DNA of 64,000 nt, from NCBI GenBank assembly GCA_030407315.1, contig JALQPE010003263.1:1-64000 (forward strand), read 5' to 3'. Source of the stretch: Asparagopsis taxiformis. Its lineage: Eukaryota > Rhodophyta > Florideophyceae > Bonnemaisoniales > Bonnemaisoniaceae. The position numbers and the translations under genes were made by a program. Below are positions 21,199-31,311 of the stretch, piece after piece (the stretch's first letter is position 1; each line of letters starts with the position of its first letter). The notes under the pieces are model-generated. The model ran no database searches. It was not told where the DNA came from and worked only from the letters and a program-made list of their open reading frames with translations.

Positions 21199-23286
21199 TT
21201 ACTTATAATCATTCTTCTTCCGCCTAGACAATTGCTTCTCTCTTCTTCCCATTTTGCTCCGCTTTCTCCGCTTGTGAATCACCATAGAATTCGATTTCGT
21301 CTTCAACTTTTTGCTATTCGAGCTCCCACCCCCCTTATTTGTTCCTTTCCGGCTTCCAAACTTCTCTCTCCCTTCTCTCCCAGCCAGTACACTCTCCATA
21401 CGCTCCGCCAGATTCTTTCGCTCCCTCTTAATTGGTCCTTGCAAATCGTCAGGGTCCACCGCTTCGCCAGTATTTGTAGTTCTAGTTGTATCACACACTG
21501 CTGCAGCAGCTCTCCGCGCGCGAATCTTTGCAAAGTCCTCATTGCTCAAAATTTGCATTTCATCAATTCGCTTCGATTCATCCTTCCCATCCTCGTCTCC
21601 ATTTCCTTCAACTTCATCATTTGCTTCCTCATCGGCGTCTTCACCAGACTCTTGCTCTGAAACATCGTCTTCTCCACCAGCATCCTCCTCATCTTCTTTT
21701 CCACTTTCGTTCTCCGCGACATCGCCATCACTTTCTGCGTCTTCATCCGACTCTTCATCCCGTAATAGTTCAACACCATCCACGCCAGTGGCATACTTCA
21801 AAGCTCCATATGCTGGAGCTGATACTGCTGTACCTGTTTGTACCGCTACAGCTGCAATTCGACCGCGTTCCTTTTTGCGCAACAGAGCAGGGTGCACTTC
21901 ACGGTAAAGCGCAATAAGCGAGCGGGCAGCCATCGCCACACCTTTATCCTTATCCGACTTGTACTGTACGAGGTCCTCCAGCAATGGAGATTCCTGTTCA
22001 TCTTCTGGTTTACTTTCATTTTGTTCATCGAGGATGGCCAGAGGTACTCTCGAACAGATCGCTCGAATAGTATTTATTCCGGCTGCAACCGAAGGCGGAG
22101 AACTTCTCTCTGACACAAACCTATCCGCAAGTCCTCGCAGAATTGGGTGCAACACATCCGAAGGAACGATTTCATGACAAGCCTGCGTCAAATATGCCAA
22201 AACCTTTGTTACCTCGGGTTGAGCAGGTTGCAAATATCGCTGCAGGAATGGATATAGGTTGAATAAAATTAGTTGATACGTTCCAACCAGTCTTGAAATC
22301 AAATTGATAAATACAAGTCTTGTTTCATATGTTTCCTTCTTCCGTCTCCCCTGAACATCGCTGAAAAGACGTTCTGCAAAATCTTGGGGATCATTCAAGA
22401 GTAGCATTGCCTCGAAACAAGCCTGATCAGGGTTGCTATTAGAGACAGCACTGTTGGTAGAATTCTTAGTACGGGTCAAACGATTAATGACCTTCTCCAT
22501 TCTCTTCCTTTTCTTTGAAGTTTTCCTGCCCGTCATATTAAAGGTTTTCCACATGTCCGAAGCTCTTTGTCCATCGTGAGACTTTCGTGCAGCGACATCA
22601 GTCTCGTCATCAGACTCATCGTTTTCATCTTCGTCCTTGCTTTCAGAGTCTAGCAGGAACTTGGTTGCTATGAGAGCCACAGACACTGATGGATGAAAAC
22701 ATGCTTTCGATATCATGTTGGCACATCTTGAATCATTCCATATCTTCTTCCTGAATAAATCCACAAGGACATGCAAACTACGCTTCACAAGAATCTCACT
22801 GGGATCTTCTACCATTGCGAACAGAAATGACTGTAAAACACGCCTACTAGAATGACCACTCGCCTGAATCTTTTTGATATCTGAAACAATATGACCGTGA
22901 AGCATGCGTCTCAAAAGCTTGTCGTTACAAGTGAGTAATCTGAAGAAAAGAGGAATCACAACATTGGGGTCTGCGGAGCCCCTTGCGCGGAGGAGGGCGA
23001 GCAATCTGACGAGTGCGCGACGCAATTCCGGATCCATCGCAGGGCCACTCTCGGCGAGAAAGGAAGCAATTGCGGGCGAAACGGATTGACCATCTTTGCC
23101 ATAACAGTGGGCAACGGCGCCCATGAAGGATGCAACTTCTGTTAGTCGCGGCGATGGTTCTGAGGGTCGAAGAGATGCAGAAGTGAGAAGAGCATCAAAG
23201 TGGCGCTTTTGAGAAATGAAATCGTCTTTATATGACAATGGATCTTTTCGACATCGCTCCTGGAGGAACATCAAGTCAACATCCAT
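21199..23286 (-). CDS. SDA1: SDA1 homologue, 60S ribosome biogenesis
   Basis: SDA1 is a nucleolar protein needed for late pre-60S maturation and export and for G1 progression. The N-terminal motif LQERCRKDPLSYKDDFISQK corresponds to the conserved LQNLxKRDPxSYxxEF, followed by NUC130/3NT-type HEAT-like helices. The middle carries a long acidic D/E-rich tract (about 520-580), then a conserved segment LSNEDFAKIRARRA and a basic Lys/Arg tail. 695 aa is close to the family's usual length. In-frame sequence upstream of the ATG at 23286 reads ELPLN, and LP precedes LQ in the family, so the true start may lie in an upstream exon that I could not define. Confidence 0.9.
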   Translation of the reverse strand: MDVDLMFLQERCRKDPLSYKDDFISQKRHFDALLTSASLRPSEPSPRLTEVASFMGAVAHCYGKDGQSVSPAIASFLAESGPAMDPELRRALVRLLALLRARGSADPNVVIPLFFRLLTCNDKLLRRMLHGHIVSDIKKIQASGHSSRRVLQSFLFAMVEDPSEILVKRSLHVLVDLFRKKIWNDSRCANMISKACFHPSVSVALIATKFLLDSESKDEDENDESDDETDVAARKSHDGQRASDMWKTFNMTGRKTSKKRKRMEKVINRLTRTKNSTNSAVSNSNPDQACFEAMLLLNDPQDFAERLFSDVQGRRKKETYETRLVFINLISRLVGTYQLILFNLYPFLQRYLQPAQPEVTKVLAYLTQACHEIVPSDVLHPILRGLADRFVSERSSPPSVAAGINTIRAICSRVPLAILDEQNESKPEDEQESPLLEDLVQYKSDKDKGVAMAARSLIALYREVHPALLRKKERGRIAAVAVQTGTAVSAPAYGALKYATGVDGVELLRDEESDEDAESDGDVAENESGKEDEEDAGGEDDVSEQESGEDADEEANDEVEGNGDEDGKDESKRIDEMQILSNEDFAKIRARRAAAAVCDTTRTTNTGEAVDPDDLQGPIKRERKNLAERMESVLAGREGREKFGSRKGTNKGGGSSNSKKLKTKSNSMVIHKRRKRSKMGRREKQLSRRKKNDYK

Positions 23287-23521
23287 GTTTAGGGGTAGCT
23301 CGACGCAATATTACGCCTACTACTTTGGAGTTGCTCGTGAAAATTGATGTGGATGAACACTTGCAACGGAAGTATGGAGATCGGTGGAGAAGGAGGGTGG
23401 TGGAGGCGGAATGGGAGTACATTGCCATGGGCCGGCATTACCTACGCCACCGCCGACGAAAACTATAATTCTCTTAAATTGATGAGATAATTTCGACAGC
23501 AAAAACCAGCTCTACGCGTAC

Positions 23522-24253
23522 ATGTGCTTGCCACCAATGTCCAACCCAATCCACTTGAGCGAGAATGAGCTTAGCAATGATAAAGAACAACCCAAATCGA
23601 AACGCGCATTCTGCACAAAGTGTCGCCGGCCGCAACGCGTCTGTCTATGTTTCGCCATTCCAAAGAATCCACTACCAACACAAACATGTATTGTAATACT
23701 ACAAAGCGCAGCAGAAGCAAAGGCAAAAGTGAAGACAGCCGATTTGGTTCCGTTTTGCATTCAGAAATCCAAAGTACATCCAATGCGCAAAGGAGTAGAA
23801 GCGCATATCCCAGCCGATGCCGTGCTGCTGTACCCGACCAAGCATTCGCTGCCGTTGTCATCTCTTGAAAAACGGCCCAACACTGTTGTTCTACTAGATG
23901 CAACATGGAGCAGTGCTCAGCGCATGTTTTCACGATCTCCGTTTCTACAGGCTTTACAACAGGTGCACATTCCAGACGCGTTTCTGAAAGCGCCTTTATT
24001 CAAAGTGCGAAAGGCGCCCACCACGGAAATCAAGGGCGCGCGATCTACAGCGGAAGCGGTGGCAAGCGCAATACATTGTTTGGAGGGTGATGGGTCGCTT
24101 CCTTCCGTACAAGCAATACGTAGATGCGTGCACGAGGCTAGTGAAATGCAGCTGGCATTTGTTCGCAGGAAAGCAAATGGTGGACAGCATAGAACTGAAC
24201 GCGCGGGTTATGAGCCAGCGCTTTACGACAATAACAAGTTGACTGATGTTTAG
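23522..24253 (+). CDS. DTW-domain tRNA uridine aminocarboxypropyltransferase
   Basis: DTW-domain enzymes transfer the 3-amino-3-carboxypropyl group of SAM to uridine in tRNA (acp3U). The 243-aa protein has the family's Cys cluster C31-x2-C34-x6-C41-x-C43 (CTKCRRPQRVCLC), the DTW-type motif in VVLLDATWSSAQRM (DATW at 126-129) and the STAEAV motif at 175-180 that stands for STxEA. It resembles the DTWD2/TapT branch. No targeting peptide is evident. Start: ATG at 23522, or Met6 (23537). It shares a 235-bp divergent promoter with SDA1 and is convergent with FIS1 only 16 bp away. Confidence 0.88.
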   Translation: MCLPPMSNPIHLSENELSNDKEQPKSKRAFCTKCRRPQRVCLCFAIPKNPLPTQTCIVILQSAAEAKAKVKTADLVPFCIQKSKVHPMRKGVEAHIPADAVLLYPTKHSLPLSSLEKRPNTVVLLDATWSSAQRMFSRSPFLQALQQVHIPDAFLKAPLFKVRKAPTTEIKGARSTAEAVASAIHCLEGDGSLPSVQAIRRCVHEASEMQLAFVRRKANGGQHRTERAGYEPALYDNNKLTDV

Positions 24254-24269
24254 AAAGTAGGGGTAAATA

Positions 24270-25022
24270 TTATCTGGGTCCATTTCTAGCGCCGACAAAG
24301 GCGGCTGCAAGCAGGCCTCCTACAACGGCAAGACCGGATACAATGGAAATGCCAATTACTCCGTCCTTTGTAATCTTGTCTTCAACGATGTCCATTAGTG
24401 AAATAGCCTGTCGGCAGTTGGGTGCAATCTTGATAAGTTTTTCTAGACATTTTCGACTTGACACTACGTCGTCCAGTCTGTAGTAACCGAGCGCCATGTA
24501 ATACAAACAATCGCGATCTGAGTAGCGGTCCTCTAGAAGACCTTGCATCATCACGACGCCTTTTTTCATATTGACACGCTGTGACGCATAGGGATGAGCA
24601 GCCAGTTAGTACTGGAAATAATTGCGCTAAAGAAACGATGCTGAGCGGTCGTAGATAAACGTACATCCTTTGATCGAATCAAAGCCCAGGCATAGTTAAA
24701 CTTGGCTGTAGGATTTGGGCGAGACTTCATGCATTCCTTCATGAAAATTTCTTCGAAACGCTGCAACAGAAGAAAGACGGATATATGTTAACAAACGTGC
24801 ACAAACAAAGCAAGCAAAAGAGCTGGGGGAAAGTCAACATACGTCAAGTTCAGCTCCAAGCTCCACTTCTGCGAGATCTTCATCCAACTCGCCCCTTCTC
24901 ACCGCCGTCGATTGCTGCATTGTGACGACGGGCGCATGCTGTTGCACGGCCTGCGGGGGCGGTGGGGGCGGGGTGGCGTTCACGGCAGATGGCGGCGGAG
25001 GAGGCGGCGGTCGCGATGCCAT
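24270..25022 (-). CDS. FIS1: FIS1 mitochondrial/peroxisomal fission adaptor (3 exons)
   Basis: FIS1 is a tail-anchored outer-membrane protein that helps recruit the division machinery to mitochondria and peroxisomes. Exons are 25022-24843, 24760-24665 and 24578-24270, all in phase 0. The introns (82 and 86 nt) have GTATGT and GTACGT donors and CAG acceptors; the second has a TACTAAC branch word. The 194-aa product has two TPR-like repeats (PTAKFNYAWALIRSKD; YYMALGYYRLDDVVSSRKCL) and a C-terminal hydrophobic anchor (IGISIVSGLAVVGGLLAAAF) followed by a short basic end. Exon 1 encodes an unusual polyproline leader (three Pro runs) not found in standard FIS1. The domain identity is clear. Confidence 0.88.
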
Positions 25023-25363
25023 GATTTCTGAAGCTCTTGTTCAGACAAGGCGGTGCAATTATGCGCGTGAGTTGGTTAAATGGGGCGACTCAGTTCCAGC
25101 TGGGCATGGCACTTTGCATTTGTACCAGCAATAACGTGGACACTGTTGTTATTTACGGGGTACGTCAGTATTTTTTTTGAAAATCTCATCAACGGATCAG
25201 AACAGCTGACACCATGGCTATCAAATTGCGCAATCAACATGCCACTCGACTTCCAACATCGCCCGCTTCCCGCAATTAACTACTCCCACAACCTTTAAAC
25301 ACTTCTAAGCCACCAACTCTCTCTCTTCCCCGACACCGCCGCAACTCCCTTCAATTCCCCACA
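25023..25363. promoter_or_regulatory. Divergent promoter of FIS1 and SEC23
   Basis: These 341 bp lie between two genes transcribed outward. The ~100 bp before SEC23 are C/T-rich and end in CCCCACA before the ATG. No other feature was seen. Confidence 0.45.
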
Positions 25364-27655
25364 ATGGATTTCGCAGAACTCGAAGAAATGGACGGCGTCC
25401 GCTGGTCATGGATGACGTGGCCGTCCTCTCGTCTCGATGCGACCCGCTGCATCGTTCCCTTTGCCTGCATGTACACTCCCCTCAAACGTCTCAATCAATC
25501 GCGTCTCCCACCCCCGCTACCATACGATCCCGTCCAATGCAAGTCATGCAGAGCCGTTCTCAATCCCTACTGTCGCGTCGACCTGCGCACCCGCACGTGG
25601 ATCTGTCCCTTCTGCTACCAACGTAGCGCCCTCCCGCCCAATTACGCCGATATCACCGAGCAGAAATTGCCCGCGGAACTCATCCCCGATTTCACTACCG
25701 TCGAATACAATCTCCAGCGTCAGCCCGCACCTCCGCCAGTCTTTCTCTTCGTTCTCGACATGTGTACCCGCGAAGACGAGCTCCAAACTGCCAAGGAGTA
25801 CATCATCAAAGCTCTTTCCCTCCTGCCGAAAAACGCTATCGTCGGACTTATCACCTTTGGACAAAACGTCCATGTGCACGTCATTGGCTTCACAGAGTGC
25901 ACAAAATGCTACGTTCTTCGCGGTGAAAAGGAATACTCTCCAGAACAGATCAAAGAACTCTTGGTTCTTTCCAGCGCCGTCCCGCGTACTGGTGCGATGA
26001 ATGGTGGCCCTCCAGGGCCTAACCCCGCGTTGGTGGGCGCTGCTCGCTTCTTGCAACCAGTTAGTGAAGGTGAATTCATGATGACAACTGTACTGGAGGA
26101 ATTGGGTCCAGATCCATGGCCTGTCCCGGCCGACCAACGACCCAAGAGAGCCTTGTGCACTGCTCTATCCGTCGCCGTTGGCATCCTGGAGGCCTCATAC
26201 CCTGGAGTGGGCGCTCGAATTGAACTGCTTGTTGGCGGACCGGGTACAGTGGATCCCGGACGTATTGTTGCTTTGGAGTTGGGAGATACTGTTCGATCCC
26301 ATTCCGATATTGAAAAGGATAATGCTCCATTCCACAAAACAGCTCTAAAAGCGTTTGATGATATTGCTTCGCGAGTTGTCAATGCCGGTCATGCTGTTGA
26401 TGTTTGGGCGTGCTCGCTCGATCAGGTGGGCAGTTATGAGATGAAGTCTTGTGTTGATAGGACTGGTGGTGTTTTCGTCGTGTCAGAATCCTTTGACCAC
26501 CCCATGTTTAAGAACACTTTTGAAAAATTCTTCTCAACTGACGAGTCAAATCAGCTCTCTATGGGATTCCAGGCATCTCTTGAGATTCTGACGTCGAGAG
26601 AAGTTAAGATCGCCGGTGTCATTGGTCCAGTTGCATCTCTCAACAAGGAGTCTCCATCCGTTTCCACTGAGATGGAGATTGGTATTGGTGGAACAAATGC
26701 ATGGCGAATGTGTACGCTTGATCCAAATACAACTGTCGCAGCCTATTTTGAGGTAGTGAATCCGCACTCCAACCCGATTCGTGATGACCAGTACAGATAC
26801 GTACAGTTCATTACTAGGTATCTGCATGCATCAGGGCAGCATCGTATGCGTGTTACTACCTGTGCCGGCAGATGGACGGCAGGTGAGAATATTCCGGAAA
26901 TAGCTGCTGGTTTCGATCAGGAAGCAGCAGCCGTTCTAATGGCCAGAATGGCCGTCTATAAGACTGAAAACGAAGACTCGTTCGACATTCTCCGTTGGGT
27001 CGATAGAATGCTCATTCGTTTGTGCTCGAGATTTGCGCAATACTCCAAGGATGATCCGGAATCATTCTCGCTCAGTCCTAATTTCAGCTTGTATCCGCAG
27101 TTTATGTTTAATCTGCGGCGGTCTCAGTTCCTGCAAGTGTTTAATTCCTCACCAGATGAAACTGCTTTCTTCAGATCTTGCTTGAATCGTGAAAATGTTA
27201 ACAACAGTCTCCTCATGATTCAACCGACGCTGATGAGCTATTCTCTCTCTGGCCCTCCAGAGCCTGTTTTACTTGATGTGACTTCTATCAAACCGGATCG
27301 CATCCTCCTTCTCGACACATTCTTCTATATCATCGTGTACAGCGGAGAAAACGTCAGTGCATGGAGGAAAGCTGGGTACCATGAGGATGGAAAGCACATG
27401 AACTTCAAACTCTTATTGCAGGCGCCAAAAGATGATGCAGCTGCAGTACTGGATGAGCGATTCCCGTATGCTCGTTACATTGAGTGTGATCAAAACGGTT
27501 CTCAGGCCAGATTCCTTGTCGCTAAATTGAATCCATCAGTGAATCATCACAGCCCGTCTGCCGAGTATGGCAACTCTGAGTTTATATTTACTGATGATGT
27601 AAGTCTGGGGGTTTTCATGGACCATTTGAAGAATCTTGCTGTTTCTAGTCAGTAA
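25364..27655 (+). CDS. SEC23: SEC23, COPII inner-coat GTPase-activating subunit
   Basis: SEC23 pairs with SEC24 to form the inner COPII coat on ER exit sites and stimulates GTP hydrolysis by SAR1. The 763-aa protein equals the usual length. It has the zinc-finger cysteines C59, C62, C81 and C84, a von Willebrand A-like trunk domain ([20 protein letters not shown]), the beta-sandwich, the helical domain and a C-terminal gelsolin-like domain ([16 protein letters not shown]). The arginine-finger region falls in the domain before the gelsolin repeat (residue not pinned down). The gene is intronless; the ATG at 25364 starts the conserved first helix ([14 protein letters not shown]). Confidence 0.97.
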   Translation: MDFAELEEMDGVRWSWMTWPSSRLDATRCIVPFACMYTPLKRLNQSRLPPPLPYDPVQCKSCRAVLNPYCRVDLRTRTWICPFCYQRSALPPNYADITEQKLPAELIPDFTTVEYNLQRQPAPPPVFLFVLDMCTREDELQTAKEYIIKALSLLPKNAIVGLITFGQNVHVHVIGFTECTKCYVLRGEKEYSPEQIKELLVLSSAVPRTGAMNGGPPGPNPALVGAARFLQPVSEGEFMMTTVLEELGPDPWPVPADQRPKRALCTALSVAVGILEASYPGVGARIELLVGGPGTVDPGRIVALELGDTVRSHSDIEKDNAPFHKTALKAFDDIASRVVNAGHAVDVWACSLDQVGSYEMKSCVDRTGGVFVVSESFDHPMFKNTFEKFFSTDESNQLSMGFQASLEILTSREVKIAGVIGPVASLNKESPSVSTEMEIGIGGTNAWRMCTLDPNTTVAAYFEVVNPHSNPIRDDQYRYVQFITRYLHASGQHRMRVTTCAGRWTAGENIPEIAAGFDQEAAAVLMARMAVYKTENEDSFDILRWVDRMLIRLCSRFAQYSKDDPESFSLSPNFSLYPQFMFNLRRSQFLQVFNSSPDETAFFRSCLNRENVNNSLLMIQPTLMSYSLSGPPEPVLLDVTSIKPDRILLLDTFFYIIVYSGENVSAWRKAGYHEDGKHMNFKLLLQAPKDDAAAVLDERFPYARYIECDQNGSQARFLVAKLNPSVNHHSPSAEYGNSEFIFTDDVSLGVFMDHLKNLAVSSQ

Positions 27656-27892
27656 ACACTTTAAAAGTTACCATGAGATGGGATGTGAACATTTGTATTG
27701 TATTGTTTGACTACTTGATAGGGTAGCCAAAATTGGATAGTCATAATTAATTTGTCAGAAATCGGAATGCCGAAGCTTTGTTGTTTCGCACGCGACAAAG
27801 AACTTGAACCGAATTGGGCTTATCTGTTCGAAATTTATACACTAGGGAATAGATGTTGTTTTCTGTTGACGCCGTATGTGTAGTTTGATTAA

Positions 27893-29026
27893 TCAAGGCA
27901 AAAGCGCTGAACGCTCTTGGTCCTTGCCCGAGCTACCTTCATCACCATTCCGGTGAGAAGATTCCGATATTGAATTGTCTGTATTTCGAATGAGACCGTT
28001 CCATAATTGGCGAAGCTCACCTCTTCTCTGCGCAAATATAGCGGTTGGAATGAGCATGGATGGTACAATATACAACAAAGCCGGTTGAGCGACATGGAAC
28101 GCAAAATTGAAATAGAAGCTTGTAAGTAAACCGAAAACATAGGCGACAAGAGCACGGCAAAAGTAGCCCGTATAAATTGGCTTCACCAAGTTCTTGATAT
28201 CAAACTCGAGAAGATAAACGAGAAGGACCTCTGGTAATATGATGTCACCCAGGCCAAGAATGGCCTCATGACCACCAGGGGCCGGGAAAATGAGTTTGGC
28301 AGGCAAGGCGAGATTTTTGACCGGTGTAAACGGCAGGTGAAAGGCATTGGCAATAACGTGGGCAGGATTAGTTGGAGTTGATGTTGCTACTTCCACCATG
28401 ACGTTGCGACCGAAGAAGCGCTCTGAGAAAAAGACAAAGAAAACATCATAGACAAAGAGTCCCGCAAAGAGCATTGAAGTAACCTTGAGGCTTGGAACTC
28501 GACATAAAGCTGCAAATATGATACATAAGCTGATGCCGATGATGTTATTTGGGAGCCAGTGACCTGTGAAGAGCCACCAGCCGATGATGAGAAAGACGAT
28601 GGGCAATAATAAGGATGCTTCTGCTATGCCACCACTACGCACGGGCAGTCCGGCTGAGCGAAGTTTACGTATCATGATTTCACCGAGCGGCCATAACACG
28701 AAAAGCACTGAGAAAGAGCCAGAAAAGGTTGACAGAGCAGTGAGAAGCATGCCAATAGAACCGAGGAAGAAGAAGAGGAATATAATCGATACAGTTGCGA
28801 ATACTGGCAAGGCCAATGCCATTGAGCCTTCAAGAATGCGAGTGTTTTCATCGATAATCTGCTCGGAAAGAGTAGGGGGTTGACGGGAGGAATCGTCACG
28901 TGGCTTGAGTAGAGAATCGTTGGCTCTGTATGCCGCGTAGGCGGCTGTTGCAGAGGCCACGGAAAGTGTGGTCAATGTTGTGATGTCGGTAAGCAACAAA
29001 CGCAATGCCTGGAGTGGATACGACAT
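27893..29026 (-). CDS. SPP: Signal peptide peptidase (GXGD aspartyl protease)
   Basis: Signal peptide peptidase cleaves leftover signal peptides inside the ER membrane. The 377-aa protein has about nine membrane segments. The catalytic motifs are YD in FVYDVFFVFF (D194) and GLGD in AILGLGDIILPE (D261); the substrate-channel motif QPALLY is at 314-319. The C-terminal tail is polar and lacks a clear KKXX signal. The family call is certain; whether it is the ER SPP or an SPP-like protein is less so, but the short N-terminus without a protease-associated domain favours SPP. It converges on SEC23. Confidence 0.94.
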   Translation of the reverse strand: MSYPLQALRLLLTDITTLTTLSVASATAAYAAYRANDSLLKPRDDSSRQPPTLSEQIIDENTRILEGSMALALPVFATVSIIFLFFFLGSIGMLLTALSTFSGSFSVLFVLWPLGEIMIRKLRSAGLPVRSGGIAEASLLLPIVFLIIGWWLFTGHWLPNNIIGISLCIIFAALCRVPSLKVTSMLFAGLFVYDVFFVFFSERFFGRNVMVEVATSTPTNPAHVIANAFHLPFTPVKNLALPAKLIFPAPGGHEAILGLGDIILPEVLLVYLLEFDIKNLVKPIYTGYFCRALVAYVFGLLTSFYFNFAFHVAQPALLYIVPSMLIPTAIFAQRRGELRQLWNGLIRNTDNSISESSHRNGDEGSSGKDQERSALLP

Positions 29027-29436
29027 GATCAGTTACGGCGCAATGAACGTGATGTTACAGTCCATGTAGTGTTTGTGGTGGTCAATGGAATGGGTAAACG
29101 AGTAGAATGACGAGTTGAGGGAGGCAACGATGCATCAGAGCAGAATTGGGAAGCGAGTAAATTGAGCACGAAAACGGGTGCACACACATCGCATCGTATA
29201 GCCCGCTGGTTGCGGTTACCGGAAGGCTACTCACTACTGTTAATTCGAGTGTGCGTACAGTAAATTATTATATTTGTGCCCTAAATTGAAAATCGCCGTC
29301 GACCATGTTTGATTTTATAGAACGCTGCAGCGCGCCTCTGATCTTCATTGCTCGGCATCATTTTCAAGGCGTCGACGTCCATCACATCTTCACGTTTGCA
29401 AACGCGTTCGTTGAGCTCTTCAAAAAACTCTACAAG
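29027..29436. promoter_or_regulatory. Divergent promoter of SPP and RPS13
   Basis: These 410 bp lie between outward-facing genes. Nothing else was recognised; short antisense open frames here show no domain. Confidence 0.4.
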
Positions 29437-30137
29437 ATGGGTCGTATGCACAGCAAGGGGTAAGTAAATCGCATCCAATTAACCTGTCTGTGCGCCGTTT
29501 GAAATGCTCCAATCTGCGTATTGCGCGGCGAACAATGGCTGCGATACATCGTTGGGAATGGGCGCGCACGCGTACCTGGTGCAGCAGCCAATTTGAACCA
29601 ACGCATCTGGCTGCTGCCCGCACATGTTTGCTGCTGTACTGACTAATCCTCGTACTGTGGTTTCATGTATCGTGCTATCTGCTGGCGAAATTGCTGCCGA
29701 ATTTTGACCAACGCAGAAAGGGTATCTCCAAGGCGTCGTTGCCGTACAAGAGGAACCCACCATCATGGTTGAAGACATCTCCCGAAGAGGTGACGGTGCA
29801 GATTTGTAAACTGGCCAAGAAGGGCCTGGTACCGTCGCAGATTGGCGTGTATCTTCGCGATTCGCAGGGGATCACTCAAGTGCGTGCTGTGACAGGTAAC
29901 AAAATCCTGCGCATCCTCAAGTCGGAGGGTCTGGCGCCGGAACTGCCGGAGGATCTGTACATGCTTATCAAGAAGGCGGTGTCGGTCCGCAAGCATTTGG
30001 ATCGCAACCGTAAGGACAAGGATGCCAAGTTTAGATTGATCCTCATCGAGAGTCGGATTCATCGACTTGCTCGTTACTACAAGACGACTAAGCGCATTGC
30101 GGCAAACTGGAAATATGGAGCGACTGTTGTGAATTAA
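29437..30137 (+). CDS. RPS13: 40S ribosomal protein uS15 (RPS13), 2 exons
   Basis: RPS13 sits in the body of the 40S subunit and contacts the 60S subunit (bridge B4). Exon 1 (29437-29459) encodes MGRMHSK and two bases of a Gly codon; exon 2 (29717-30137) continues with [12 protein letters not shown]. The intron of 257 nt (GTAAGT donor, GCAG acceptor) is the longest found in the window. Conserved stretches include [40 protein letters not shown] and [18 protein letters not shown]. The product has 147 aa, near the usual 151. Placing the first intron right after the first few codons is typical of ribosomal protein genes in intron-poor genomes. Confidence 0.96.
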
Positions 30138-30344
30138 ATCTCAAGACACGTGTTTGTAGTAAATGTGATGACATTCAAGTCGAGTAGAAAAAAATAAAAT
30201 GCGTTGTCAGGTGCGCATTTGCTGTTGTGCGGTCGCTCATCCAACGATTTAAACATTTGTGCAACTCGTCTACACACCCTTGTCCACCACACCTGCCTCC
30301 ACATTCGCACTCACCCACCCGCAGCTTACAACGACCGCTTCATC

Positions 30345-31061
30345 ATGTCTTCTCAGGATTGGGACAGAGGTACGCCCGCCACTCGCCCTTTTCCTTCTCC
30401 AGCACCCGTCCACCAAACTTGCTCCTGACACTCTCCTTCCCCATGGCACAGTTGTTATCAGACCCAAGTCCACTGGCGGTGGCGGCGGAAAGAAGGCACC
30501 GCCAGGCGCAGGTGGCGCTGCCACTGAAAAGAAGTGTATGTCACTGCGCGACCACCTTTCTCTAGTCCAAAATTGTGCCGTACTGACCATTATTCTACTT
30601 GCAACAAACCAACAGTTGCCGCTGGTTCCAATGCAAGACGCGGCGATAACAACATGGCTAAACTTGACGCCGAAACTGAGATCCTGTCCCGTAAGTATCT
30701 AGTTGCTCAGCTCTCGTACTAGAAAGTCTTCCAATGCTGACACCATCTTTCCACAGATAAAAAGGTCGGACTCGGACTTGGAAAGGCCATTCAACAGGCC
30801 CGTGTCGCGAAGAAGATGACACAGGCTGCGTTGGCGCAGGCTATCAACGAGAAACCAGCTGTGATCAATCAGTACGAGAATGGAAAAGCTATACCGAATG
30901 GCCAGGTATGTTTGTGTCCGCTTTTTGTCTCGTAGCTGTGTAGCGCACGACGATTCGCATTGTACTGACGACGAATGGTTCATTCACTCACCCGTGTGTA
31001 GCTGATTGCTAAGATTGAGAAAGCGCTTGGCACCAAACTGCCGCGTCCCGCCAAGAAGTGA
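30345..31061 (+). CDS. MBF1: MBF1/EDF1 transcription coactivator, 5 exons
   Basis: MBF1 bridges transcription factors and TBP and also acts on collided ribosomes to limit frameshifting. Exons are 30345-30369, 30452-30535, 30616-30690, 30757-30905 and 31002-31061; all introns are short (82, 80, 66 and 96 nt) with GTA(A/C/T)G donors and CTGAC branch words. The 130-aa product starts MSSQDWDR, has a Gly/Lys-rich MBF1-specific N-terminal part and then a Cro/C1-type helix-turn-helix (ARVAKKMTQAALAQAINEKP, then INQYENGKAIPN), ending in a basic tail. It is the most intron-rich gene in the window. Confidence 0.95.
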
Positions 31062-31311
31062 GCATATACTGTTGTTACCCAGTTACCATTCTTTGTCCTT
31101 GTGTCTTGGCTTAGTGTGTGTTACATTGCCAGCTTCTTCAATGTCCGCCGTCATACAATCTTGTTAAAGCATTGGAACGATGCACACAGATCGGAATGAA
31201 ATCGAGCGGCAGAAAGAAAGTTGTGCAGATGATATCACGTAAATACAAGAAACAACCCATTTTTTACGTTAAATACTCCACCTACCCTCATCTCTATTGA
31301 TAACGCCCTCA

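Noticed and set aside
29460..29716. snoRNA in the RPS13 intron
   Set aside because: No pair of C and D boxes with complementary ends was visible.
30259..30702. 147-codon frame reading through MBF1 introns
   Set aside because: Exon-intron structure with MBF1 homology explains the region; this frame crosses intron ends.
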